A DNA stretch of 64,000 bases. Source: Opisthorchis felineus (taxonomy: Eukaryota > Platyhelminthes > Trematoda > Opisthorchiida > Opisthorchiidae). The translations under genes were made by a program, and so were the position numbers. Positions 58,501 to 64,000 of the stretch are shown piece after piece (the first letter of the stretch is position 1; the number at the start of each line of letters is the position of its first letter). The notes under the pieces were generated by a model that saw only the letters and a program-made list of their open reading frames with translations, made no database searches and was not told the origin of the DNA. Where the stretch lies: NCBI GenBank assembly GCA_004794785.1, contig SJOL01007640.1:1311456-1375455 (forward strand), written 5' to 3'.

Positions 58501-61500
58501 CCGAAGGATCTGCATGCACAACCGTAGTTGCTAAGTGGTTGTATGGCTTTCCTTGCATCACTCAACTACGCTGAGCGTGTTGATATTTAGTGTTTTTGGT
58601 CAAGTAGGGTGCTTGGAAAGTTATAAAAATTGACAGCATAGCTTCTTTTACTCTTCGCCATCAGTAAAACTGCGCATTTTTTAGTGGCCATTTACGTATT
58701 TAGGACGGGCAATCAATTAAATGTGGCAGCTTTTAGTTGGGTTGTCTCACACTGGAGGTGGGACTTAAATTGTAGATTCTGGATTCAAGTTTTTTCTAGC
58801 AGGCAGGCTTTGATTGGTCTGGGAAGCCATCAACAAAGAGGATGGTCCACAATGAGTCATTGTGGATAGAATCAGATGCAACGCAAAACTCAATGAAACA
58901 GGTAATGGTCCGCTTCTGGAATATTGCCTTATGTTCCAAATGCCGATATAGGGTGACTAGTTGGTCTGAACGATTTTTCGCTGGGCGAAAACCACTCTGA
59001 TTGGTTCAAGTTAGAGTACTTCATGCTTTTGAAATCACTTGGAAAAGAAAGCGAAAAATCCTAATAGTAACAATTATGAGAGAGATTCTTCAATAATTTT
59101 CGCATACTACTTTGTTGGCTTTGATAGAGATACCTTAGTCCAAACGAAGAGCTTCGGCCTCCAAAATGCAACAAAGTAGTGTGTACATCAGTAACAAGCA
59201 ACCCTTACACGCCTCATGGCTAATACCGTCTTGTCCTAGGGACTTTTTTTGCTGAAAATGTTTGACAACCAAATCAATCCCTTTTTGACTGGGCAGGTTG
59301 TCAGTACCAACGGTGTTGAGTCTTTTATTTAAAGATCGGGAGCGAAAGCAGGTATCTGGAGTAGTTTACCCAGGATTTCTTTTTCTCAACTTACTCTGCT
59401 ACAAGTTCCCATTTCTGTTACGCAACAGCAAATTTATGGGCTTTTTTACCACAGAAATCACAAAATAGACATAAAAGGTCAGTAAGATCACAAGGTTTGA
59501 AGCTTCTTCCATAGTTGCAGCCGTGTTCGACCAGTTTGAAATAAGGCCATCTCTAAAGAAACCAATGAATTCAAATCGGAGCTTTTGGACATTCTACGGC
59601 GCGCGTGGAATACCATCCTGAAAGATTTACGTCAGCCTGTCTAAGCTCCAATCATTTAGCTGTTCGATTATGTGGTAATTCGAGGTTTGTTCAATAGATG
59701 CCTTAAATGTGGACCGAAAGATCAGCTGACCACTAAGGCAGTAAAAGTATGAACTTCCATGTGCGTTTTTATTCTTTCTGAGCGGTTTGAGTAATTTAAC
59801 ACCCTAATAGAAGGACGTTAATGCGACTCAAGGGCTGATGATTTCCCGTGACAATATAAAGGCTGACTCTCGCTATCGCCAGGATATGGTCTCATTCTCC
59901 TTGCTAGTAAATTTGTTTAATCGGTCAACATTGTAGTCGTTCGCACTCAACAGTAAATGACTCCAAGATATCCTATTGGCCATGCTTTGCAAGCCAGACA
60001 ATACAGTCCGCTGAGAGGGTGCGCTCACATAGAAGTAACAGATGAACTCAGTTGGGTACCTATAAACCGAGCCATCGTACTTCTAGGCGAGACGGATCTC
60101 CAAAGTGCTTGAATTGTGGGTGTAGTCACACAAGGCAACGGCTACACCGTAGGGACCCCAACTGTGCACAGGAGCGCTGTAATAGGACTGGTAGTAGGTG
60201 TCTGCTCTGTCTTCAGAGATCTGTATGATACCTGGGTTGAGTAGTCTGATTTCAGACGAGCATACATCTTGCCGGCAATCATGATGGTGTATATAGTTAG
60301 CCTCTAACTAATCACTCAGTAGAGTAAGAACATTTCAGCAGCCGATGTGAAAAGCCTTCTTGTGCTGACAGCCCCAGTTCACTTGCTGGTTATTGTTGCC
60401 GCTTGACCAACGCAGGGTACATCACTTCCCGCAAACGCCGAAGCGACTGACTTGGGCACCTTCATGAGGGCAATACAGTGTAAACAGCACAAACTGACGA
60501 TCAACCAACTCCCTGCCTGTTTGCCTTGGCAACAAAACCCATCAGACTGAACCATCCGTAAAGATAAACATGGCTACATAATATGCAACTACAGACACAA
60601 GACATCTCGATTTACGAGTCCTCTGCCCATTAAGAACTGGTAAATCACTAGCCTTAAGGTCCACATTGAAGCAGACATTATCTACTTGCGCTTCTCTTAG
60701 GCTATCAACAGGATAAAATGTACTCCCTAACAAACCCGGCCAGAAAAGTTTTGGCATTTTGCTGAAATAAATAGAAAACTTCATGAACCACTAAAAGAGT
60801 TAAAATACATAAGATGACGTTCGACCACAAACCTATCGATTGCACTATACCTAAATGTAAAGTATTGGGCTCCTTACTGGTACGTACTTCACCAATGGTC
60901 CACTTGCTAACCTATGACAACACTGTGAAGAGGTTGGAGAGTGTCATATGTCGTTAAAAATCACACGAATGTCCCTCAGCTACAACACACTCTAGGAATA
61001 CCAGTGTGACCAGTGGTTTGTGGTCAACCACGTACTTTTCACTGGCGAAAAATGGAACATCTTTTCAAGGTGAAGCACTTTCTCCCTCCGTCACATATGA
61101 ATCGTGACGAAGAAAGACATGGAAATCATCATCCAACGCAACCTTGTTAGCGCCGCTCAGTGCATCAACCTGCCGAAGCCAATCGAAACTTCTCCCCGAG
61201 TTGGCCGCACCTATAGCTCGCACTAAAGTGGATTCTGCTACATCCATAGTGACCTTCACACACTGAGTGCACAATATTGGCTGTGCATCATAACTACTTA
61301 TTGGTCCCCTCAAACGTTTCAGAGTGATCGAATATCTGTTGTATACTACAGGAGCAAAAAGCCAGCTCTAATGGCCCCATTGCCTTTCTAGGGGCCCAGT
61401 GAATACCATAGAAATCATTGGATAAATCTGTGGTGAATATTACACTTCCCACTTTAGAATTGAGCAATCCTTTGCATACTGTTGTTTTTCCAGGTAATTA

Positions 61501-62183
61501 GCTTTACACCTTGCTACGTCTGCTTTCGTATTAGGTTGTTGTATCACGCCATGTTTGTACATACTGTAATTGCTGTACCAGAATAAGAAACACGGCCGTA
61601 AGACCCCAACAAACGACCCAATACTTCATGGTCCTGGCTTCTAGACAGGGCTGCTTTATTGAAGTTTGCATAGAACAAAATAAGCGGACGTAACTTTCCA
61701 CCACAGTCGGCTATAGCATGAATTGTTTGAATTGTTGGTATAAATTATTCGTTGTGGACCAAATATAGGAAACTAAGGCTACGAAAGTTGTAGAAAATTT
61801 TCTATAAGTCCACTCACGTTTAATTCGAACGCTCCAACGCCTAATCCACTAGCGGCTCCAGAACCAGCAAGTCCAATGAAGTGTTCACTACCGATGTTGC
61901 TAGCAAACAGCGATGCACCAATCTTCCAAAGATAAACACTGGTTTGCGCTGTAACTTACAGGTATCCAACTCATGAATCTTCCTGCAAGGAAAAACCCAC
62001 TGACTGTCCCTCGCTTGCTGGCGAACATTGCCTAGTAAATGTAATAGACTCATGAGCATCATTCAGGTTGTATCTGACCGACTGAACGATGTAACTTACA
62101 ATGAACCCTGTTAGCAAAACACCGATAAAGTATATGACGATGACAGTAATATCCCATTTGTCGATTTTAACGTTTGAAGACAT
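2286..62183 (-). CDS. SLC5A: SLC5-family sodium/glucose-type cotransporter gene, 14 coding exons (whole span)
   Basis: This entry is the whole coding span; exons follow separately. The product should be a plasma-membrane Na+-coupled solute (sugar-type) symporter with 14 helices. Joining the 14 exons gives 817 residues, against about 660-690 for vertebrate SGLTs. Visible family landmarks in order are TM1 ([10 protein letters not shown]), the sugar/Na2 helix [26 protein letters not shown], the split [14 protein letters not shown] signature, [54 protein letters not shown] and a final hydrophobic helix. Human SGLT1 positions N78, H83, E102, Y290, W291, K321, F453 and Q457 are matched by N61, H66, E85, Y302, W303, K333, F465 and Q469; T287 and T460 are Ser (299, 472). 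Motifs such as CGETDLRPA recall SGLT4/SGLT5, and LFIYIQ recalls SLC5A11, so the paralogue and substrate are unresolved. The start at 62183 is a choice; an in-frame ATG at 62258 would add 25 residues. Confidence 0.92.
2774..10659 (-). other. Intron 13 (about 7.9 kb)
   Basis: Starts GTATGTTTTC, ends TTGCAG, phase 1. A few open frames of up to 121 codons (for example 8194-8559 plus) show no motif that I recognise. 2800-6500 is nearly devoid of open frames, as expected for intron. Confidence 0.85.
10660..11140 (-). CDS. SLC5A: SLC5 cotransporter exon 13 (two TM helices, long cytosolic loop)
   Basis: Residues 496-655 plus one base. It begins [19 protein letters not shown], then [19 protein letters not shown] and a second helix ending [19 protein letters not shown]. 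These match vertebrate SGLT helices and the post-helix PxxHLxRL motif. About 80 further residues are hydrophilic and not alignable by eye. Acceptor TCTCAG at 11141, donor GTATGT at 10659; ends in phase 1. The overlapping plus-strand frame at 10664-10957 is a shadow. Confidence 0.96.
11141..13967 (-). other. Intron 12 (about 2.8 kb)
   Basis: Starts GTTAGTTTTC, ends TTCTCAG, phase 0. A stretch at 11515-11760 on the plus strand vaguely recalls the WLGHVL region of RTE-like reverse transcriptases, too weakly to annotate. Nothing else seen. Confidence 0.88.
13968..14136 (-). CDS. SLC5A: SLC5 cotransporter exon 12
   Basis: Codons 439-495. It reads [18 protein letters not shown], then [19 protein letters not shown] and [13 protein letters not shown]465, Q469 and S472 correspond to F453, Q457 and T460 of SGLT1; Ile466 replaces D454, as in SLC5A11. 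The usual SYL before the double proline is ACL. With exon 13 it builds the symporter signature 2 region (A-I-x3-R-x4-G-A). Donor GTTAGT at 13967; phase 0. Confidence 0.95.
14137..15755 (-). other. Intron 11 (about 1.6 kb)
   Basis: Starts GTAAGCTCGC, ends TTCAAG, phase 2. It contains an unexplained 221-codon minus-strand open frame (14802-15467), discussed in the findings. Confidence 0.9.
15756..15906 (-). CDS. SLC5A: SLC5 cotransporter exon 11 (Na2-site helix, Asp405)
   Basis: Codons 389-438. The text [17 protein letters not shown] and then [19 protein letters not shown] is the core helix holding the Na2 serines of SGLTs. A401 and S404 match SGLT1 S389 (Ala in SGLT2 and in vSGLT A361) and S392. 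The next residue, S393 in SGLT1, is Asp405 (codon GAT at 15859-15857). Acceptor ACAG at 15907; donor GTAAGC at 15755; ends in phase 2. Confidence 0.96.
15907..18169 (-). other. Intron 10 (about 2.3 kb)
   Basis: Starts GTAAGTCCGT, ends GAAACAG, phase 1. No recognised content. Confidence 0.9.
18170..18277 (-). CDS. SLC5A: SLC5 cotransporter exon 10 (Cys-containing extracellular loop)
   Basis: Completes codon 353 and runs to the first base of codon 389. [20 protein letters not shown] mirrors the SGLT1 loop [20 protein letters not shown], with all four cysteines kept, and then [15 protein letters not shown]. The exon follows a C-rich tract ending GCAG at 18278; donor GTAAGT at 18169. It was located by the GCSNLAYP motif, and the phases (1 in, 1 out) fit exons 9 and 11. 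Confidence 0.94.
18880..19900 (-). mobile_element. Decayed RTE-like non-LTR retrotransposon, RT second half and 3' end (copy A)
   Basis: Read on the minus strand in shifting frames, it shows in order: a decayed ADD box (GACGACATT near 19845), [40 protein letters not shown], then [20 protein letters not shown] and the CCQF-like end. These are landmarks of endonuclease/reverse-transcriptase proteins of RTE-like elements. Stops and frameshifts show that it is dead. The DNA after the end of the reading frame resembles that after copy E (32580-32742), so both belong to one subfamily. The upstream limit is uncertain. Confidence 0.75.
19461..19499. repeat. Short tandem repeat of GTCTGAAC
   Basis: Four imperfect copies of GTCTGAAC(A). 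It lies inside RTE copy A at the place where intact relatives encode RLQVF, so it looks like a local expansion of a TTCAG-containing codon run. Confidence 0.7.
20120..22590 (+). mobile_element. Decayed RTE-like non-LTR retrotransposon, endonuclease tail plus RT (copy B)
   Basis: Plus-strand text in broken frames: [18 protein letters not shown] near 20218 (the end of the apurinic-type endonuclease), [20 protein letters not shown] near 20820, [18 protein letters not shown] near 21340, [13 protein letters not shown] near 22090, RLSVFDYR, and [15 protein letters not shown] with [17 protein letters not shown] near 22350-22460. The order matches RTE-type ORFs, with an internal part around 21480-21940 (the RT catalytic core) badly eroded. 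Many stops and shifts are present. It belongs to a different subfamily from copy A, lying head-to-head with it. Confidence 0.78.
32030..32742 (+). mobile_element. RTE-like retrotransposon 3' fragment with intact RT C-terminal frame (copy E)
   Basis: An uninterrupted plus-strand frame from about 32036 to the TGA at 32576 reads [78 protein letters not shown] and [18 protein letters not shown]. This is the C-terminal part of the reverse transcriptase of non-LTR elements common in flukes; the catalytic YADD part is absent, so it is 5'-truncated. The region after the stop ends near a GATGATGATG run and is shared with copy A. Its clean frame marks it as the youngest insertion seen here. Confidence 0.88.
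33335..33470 (-). CDS. SLC5A: SLC5 cotransporter exon 9
   Basis: Residues 308-352 plus one base. [18 protein letters not shown] corresponds to VIVQRCLSAKNMSHVKGG of SGLT1, then [21 protein letters not shown]333 matches sugar-site K321. The acceptor is AAG at 33471, preceded by a T-rich tract; donor GTAAGT at 33334; ends in phase 1. Confidence 0.95.
33471..35223 (-). other. Intron 8 (about 1.8 kb)
   Basis: Starts GTCAGTTTTC, ends ATCAAG, phase 0. Minus-strand frames of 96 and 89 codons inside show no SLC5 or other familiar motif and are treated as intron. Confidence 0.88.
35224..35531 (-). CDS. SLC5A: SLC5 cotransporter exon 8 (extracellular loop and WYWCADQ helix)
   Basis: Residues 205-307. 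It starts [20 protein letters not shown] and ends [22 protein letters not shown]299, Y302 and W303 correspond to sugar-site T287, Y290 and W291 of human SGLT1; Ser at 299 is also found in SGLT2. The loop between IPHIDPY and FRLL is roughly 30 residues longer than in SGLT1 and carries two N-glycosylation sequons (N242-I-S, N248-S-T), in the loop where SGLT1 is itself glycosylated. Acceptor TTTAG at 35532, donor GTCAGT at 35223; ends in phase 0. Confidence 0.96.
35532..41462 (-). other. Intron 7 (about 5.9 kb)
   Basis: Starts GTGAGTCACG, ends CTTTAG, phase 1. No repeat or gene recognised; a 108-codon minus-strand frame at 36002-36328 lacks any familiar motif. Confidence 0.88.
41463..41543 (-). 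CDS. SLC5A: SLC5 cotransporter exon 7 ([13 protein letters not shown])
   Basis: Completes codon 178 and runs to the first base of codon 205. [20 protein letters not shown] is nearly identical to [20 protein letters not shown] of human SGLT1. With the end of exon 6 it forms the sodium:solute symporter signature 1 region. Acceptor TTCTCAG at 41544, donor GTGAGT at 41462; starts and ends in phase 1. Confidence 0.95.
44500..44670 (-). repeat. Second tRNA-like repeat (SINE fragment or tRNA pseudogene)
   Basis: Minus strand reads CTCGTGGCCAAACGGTCAAG (A-box region) and about 30 bp later CGAGTTCGAAGCTC (B-box region), followed by AAGGATGAAGCAGCTG and TTTCTCGGCTTTTCAGC. It is unlike the other SINE pair. 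No functional tRNA fold is evident, so a tRNA-derived repeat is more likely than a tRNA gene. Confidence 0.45.
46110..46308 (-). mobile_element. tRNA-derived SINE-like element, copy 2
   Basis: Same orientation and order as the 55.3 kb copy: GATTGAGGCG-TAAACTTACTGACC, a worn B box (GGTTCGAAATA), CCTCGTGC, GGCATGGCAGCTG and a GATTATTCTTATTTT tail. The shared text beyond the tRNA-like head shows common descent of the two copies. Confidence 0.6.
46455..46506. repeat. (TA)26 microsatellite
   Basis: Fifty-two bases of perfect TA dinucleotide inside intron 6. Open frames reading YIYIYI through it are artefacts. Confidence 0.98.
48650..48755 (-). CDS. SLC5A: SLC5 cotransporter exon 6
   Basis: Residues 143-177 plus the first base of codon 178. 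[20 protein letters not shown] replaces the SGLT1 text [20 protein letters not shown], followed by a hydrophobic helix ending TSLITIT. Acceptor TTTACAG, donor GTCAGT at 48649; it ends in phase 1 so that the G joins exon 7 to rebuild the TITGGLAAV signature. Confidence 0.93.
48756..50148 (-). other. Intron 5 (about 1.4 kb)
   Basis: Starts GTAAGTTTTC, ends TTTACAG, phase 0. Nothing recognisable inside. Confidence 0.9.
50149..50253 (-). CDS. SLC5A: SLC5 cotransporter exon 5 (PEY..RFGG motif)
   Basis: Residues 108-142, containing [18 protein letters not shown] followed by [12 protein letters not shown]. Vertebrate SGLTs read MPEYLRKRFGG and LSLLLYIFTKIS here, among the most conserved stretches of the family. 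Acceptor CCTAG at 50254, donor GTAAGT from 50148, phase 0. Confidence 0.97.
50254..50288 (-). other. Intron 4 (35 bp)
   Basis: GTGAGTTTCG to CCCTAG, phase 0, with a T-rich middle. It is one of the shortest introns in the gene and needs precise removal to give IASG-VCTLPEY. Confidence 0.95.
50289..50348 (-). CDS. SLC5A: SLC5 cotransporter exon 4
   Basis: Residues 88-107, [20 protein letters not shown]. It matches the SGLT helix that reads [20 protein letters not shown] in human SGLT1. Acceptor TTAG ends at 50349; donor GTGAGT starts at 50288; phase 0 on both sides. Only 60 bp long and separated from exon 5 by a 35 bp intron. Confidence 0.93.
55335..55540 (-). mobile_element. tRNA-derived SINE-like element, copy 1
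   Basis: Minus strand: an A-box-like TCTCGGTGCTTAAGG, then a B-box-like GGTTCAAACCC about 40 bp on, a tRNA-unrelated body containing CCTCGTGCC and GCATGGCAGC, and a tail of ATTATTATT repeats ending near 55335. This is the layout of a Pol III SINE. A second copy lies at 46110-46308. The 100-codon minus-strand frame over it is not a gene. Confidence 0.65.
57322..58580 (-). mobile_element. Decayed RTE-like retrotransposon with internal deletion (copy C)
   Basis: On the minus strand: [15 protein letters not shown] near 58330, [20 protein letters not shown] near 58130, QAGFRP near 58060, [16 protein letters not shown] near 57960, [18 protein letters not shown] near 57790, and then at once [20 protein letters not shown] near 57710 and [10 protein letters not shown]. 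In a full element several hundred residues with the YADD site lie between FNFAID and LHKL, so the catalytic core has been deleted here. Frameshifts and stops are frequent. The 3' end continues to about 57322. Confidence 0.82.
58680..59420 (-). mobile_element. Decayed non-LTR reverse transcriptase fragment (copy D)
   Basis: Minus-strand text in broken frames includes [18 protein letters not shown] near 59220, NQSGF with [20 protein letters not shown] near 58990-58930, and a decayed relative of the FDSVDR box ([10 protein letters not shown]) near 58870. It repeats the same RT segment as copy C next to it, so it is a separate insertion. Full of stops. Ends approximate. Confidence 0.65.
61818..61922 (-). 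CDS. SLC5A: SLC5 cotransporter exon 3 (sugar and Na2-site helix)
   Basis: Residues 53-87, beginning [20 protein letters not shown]. This is the discontinuous core helix of the LeuT fold. A59 and I62 correspond to backbone Na2 ligands A76 and I79 of human SGLT1; N61 and H66 to sugar ligands N78 and H83; E85 to E102. SGLT1 G82 is Glu65 here. Phase 0 at both ends; donor GTGAGT begins at 61817. Confidence 0.95.
61923..61959 (-). other. Intron 2 (37 bp)
   Basis: Runs from GTAAGTTACA to GGAAG. Removing exactly 37 bp joins SWIP to IGAS, as in all SGLTs. Its first ten bases equal those of intron 1. Confidence 0.95.
61960..62031 (-). CDS. SLC5A: SLC5 cotransporter exon 2
   Basis: Residues 29-52. The text [18 protein letters not shown] is the highly conserved loop of SGLTs (AMFSTNRGTVGGFFLAGR in vertebrates). 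Flanked by AG at 62033-62032 and GTAAGT from 61959; both junctions are phase 0. Exactly 24 codons. Confidence 0.95.
62032..62099 (-). other. Intron 1 (68 bp)
   Basis: GTAAGTTACA at the 5' end and CTAG at the 3' end, phase 0. Short introns at the 5' end of genes are typical of trematodes. Confidence 0.92.
62100..62183 (-). CDS. SLC5A: SLC5 cotransporter exon 1 (N-terminus, TM1)
   Basis: Residues 1-28: a short polar start, then the first membrane helix ([20 protein letters not shown]), which lines up with ADISVIVIYF in animal SGLTs. The exon ends in phase 0 before GTAAGT at 62099. The ATG at 62183 was chosen because the preceding 25 codons lack SGLT similarity and an AG at 62204-62203 could be a cis- or trans-splice acceptor. 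The alternative ATG at 62258 is in frame and has an in-frame TGA just upstream. Confidence 0.85.
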
Positions 62184-62258
62184 GCCGGATCCACGAGTAC
62201 ACCTGATGATCTCGAAATTCGAGTATAATTTTACTTGAACCCATGAATAGTTTGGCAT

Positions 62259-64000
62259 GACAAAACAAACTCAGTTCGGTTTACAAGCGAATCAATATCG
62301 GAAGGGTACGCCACAAGCTGAAGGTTGCACGAAAGCCGTCTAGATGTATTTTCAGAAAGTAAAATGCTCCTGCTTTACAGCGTACCCATTACCAAACTTG
62401 ATTAACCACCTATCAGTAGGGGTGACCACGCCGATCCTTAAAGGTACACCCAATATTTACCTGAAAACATAGTTTGGACAGAAGAAACGTTCATATGAGG
62501 TCTTAGCATTTAAAAGTATTCATTGGGATCCTTAAAAAAACCCCAAGACGGTCACAGATATGTTGAAATTTATGTAAGTTAGTTGTGGAGAATTTGGTTT
62601 CTGTACGTGTTTCCACATTTGATGCATTTGAAAATATATTGAAGGTCTACATTAACAGCAGTTACGTCGTTATTGTCCGAGCAAACTCAGGAGCGAGGAG
62701 ACATTCACGGATTACGTGCGAAGACATTGCTACCGTTGCAGCAGGCATCCAGACGGACACAACCAAGTTCTAGGAATTCACCGCAGCTGGAAAGATTGCC
62801 GGACAGCAGCGCGCGCTTTACCGGATGCCCACTGAAGTGCTATTTTCTTCGTCATAATGGCTGCTCGCTGATGACGTCATGCCACTTAGAACGCAAATAT
62901 CGAATAATCAAGTTTCCTTATGACATAATCTCCTTCGACGGACGCCTGGAATGCGAAGAATAATGGGAGCACAGCGCTCTGTCGAAGTATGAGACTCCAC
63001 CGTCAGAGATGTGGCACTAAGTTGCAGATGGATTTGGATGGGTGTCAACAACTCAAGACAACTAAAACCGCACCATCAAGTGCCAACCTTCAATGCTAAG
63101 TGGGTGGATGTTTTGTTCTTGCTGTTTTCGGTAGAAGGTGTGCCATCGGCTTTTGCAAAACTCTGCGAACGTGGCCTTGCACTGGTTGTGGAATCTGATG
63201 GTGGCCATTTCGGCCACGTATGTTTCGCGCGCACGCAACCACTAGTTTTGCTTCTACGTTTACCAGAAGTCGTAAACATTGTTGACAGATACGGAAAAAA
63301 TGTTCTGGAGGAATCCTTCGAAAGCATCCGGGTTTGCTCCGCAGGTACACGAAGTACAGTTGCCTCATGGCGGATGTTATGGGGATCGAGTGACCGCTGA
63401 TGCGTTCCTGCGTGGAACGCAACTAACCGGGGCAAGGTATACCTCTTTCTCTTGTTTCAAAGCTACAGCCCTAACCCGTAGATGAATAAGAGGAGCAACT
63501 TGAGCGCTTGATATGCAAAATAAAGTTGTTGGGGGCAAGGCCACAAGCTGCATGAAGCAGTTAATTGTGCAAACACCGCTGACGTTGCGTTACCCTCCGA
63601 CCAGTGGCCCGCAAAATCAACTCACGGTGTTCAAAGGCAATCATCCCCAACCAGGGGGCGGTCGACATCAACGAACAATGTCTCCTGTGGTCTCTGTGGC
63701 CTGCTAATAGACTCTACTGATCCTCGCTATCCGCGGGACTGATTACCGTATCACGGTTATTGTTGTGATAACAAGCCTTGTCCATAGTGGCCTCAAGGCG
63801 CGTCCAGCGCTTTGGTGGGCATGCAGCGCGGAAACCTCTCTTATGCCCAGCTTTGGCTTCATCTTCATGTCCAATAATGTATATGGCCACTGAATTATTG
63901 GCTTTAACATACTAGTGAGAACATTGATCATTCATCATCGACAATGGGACTACTTGAGATTTTTTTCAAGTGAGCCTTCACGGATTCACGGATTGATACA
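62259..64000. other. 5' flank of the SLC5 gene, no gene recognised
   Basis: Should hold the promoter and any 5' UTR exon, but I see no clear TATA box or initiator. From about 62585 to 63485 both strands are unusually open (129 codons plus; 119 and 108 codons minus). One plus-strand phrase, ARRHSRITCEDIATVAAG near 62695, faintly recalls an RNase H region of Ty3-type elements, but the match is too weak to call. Confidence 0.5.

Larger units (their letters stand above)
50349..61817 (-). other. Intron 3 (about 11.5 kb)
   Basis: Joins N87 to A88, phase 0. It holds two minus-strand RTE-like fragments (57322-58580, 58680-59420), a SINE-like element (55335-55540) and a weak cysteine-rich frame (60046-60232). 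The stretches 50350-55330, 55550-57300 and 59430-61810 otherwise show no feature that I can support; open frames there look like chance. Confidence 0.85.

Overview
The window is eukaryotic nuclear DNA, most likely from a flatworm and probably a digenean trematode (fluke). The reasons are one multi-exon gene with GT-AG introns, a mixture of 35-68 bp introns and multi-kilobase introns, several decayed RTE-like non-LTR retrotransposons of a type common in flukes, and tRNA-derived SINE-like repeats. Species cannot be told from the sequence alone. No bacterial operons, CRISPR arrays or rRNA genes were seen.

The minus strand carries one essentially complete protein gene running from about 62.2 kb down to about 2.3 kb: a sodium/glucose-type cotransporter of the SLC5 family. 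Fourteen coding exons could be placed. Their reading phases join without conflict, all introns obey GT-AG, and the joined coding sequence is 2454 nt (817 codons plus stop). Exons 1-3 sit together (61818-62183), exons 4-5 sit together (50149-50348), and the rest are scattered. Coding sequence is about 4% of the gene. Most sugar and Na2-site residues are kept, with one clear exception (Asp for Ser at position 405). The protein also has a long cysteine-rich loop before the last membrane helix and an added tail after it.

Most of what remains is intron. Intron 9 (15 kb) holds three RTE-like fragments: one on the minus strand (18.9-19.9 kb), one long decayed copy on the plus strand (20.1-22.6 kb), and one on the plus strand with an intact 3' reading frame (32.0-32.7 kb). 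Intron 3 (11.5 kb) holds two more minus-strand copies (57.3-58.6 and 58.7-59.4 kb) and a SINE-like element (55.3 kb). Intron 6 holds a (TA)26 microsatellite and two tRNA-like SINE pieces. The other introns look like old, anonymous DNA. The ends of the window (1-2.0 kb and 62.3-64.0 kb) hold no gene that I recognise, although 62.6-63.5 kb is unusually open on both strands.
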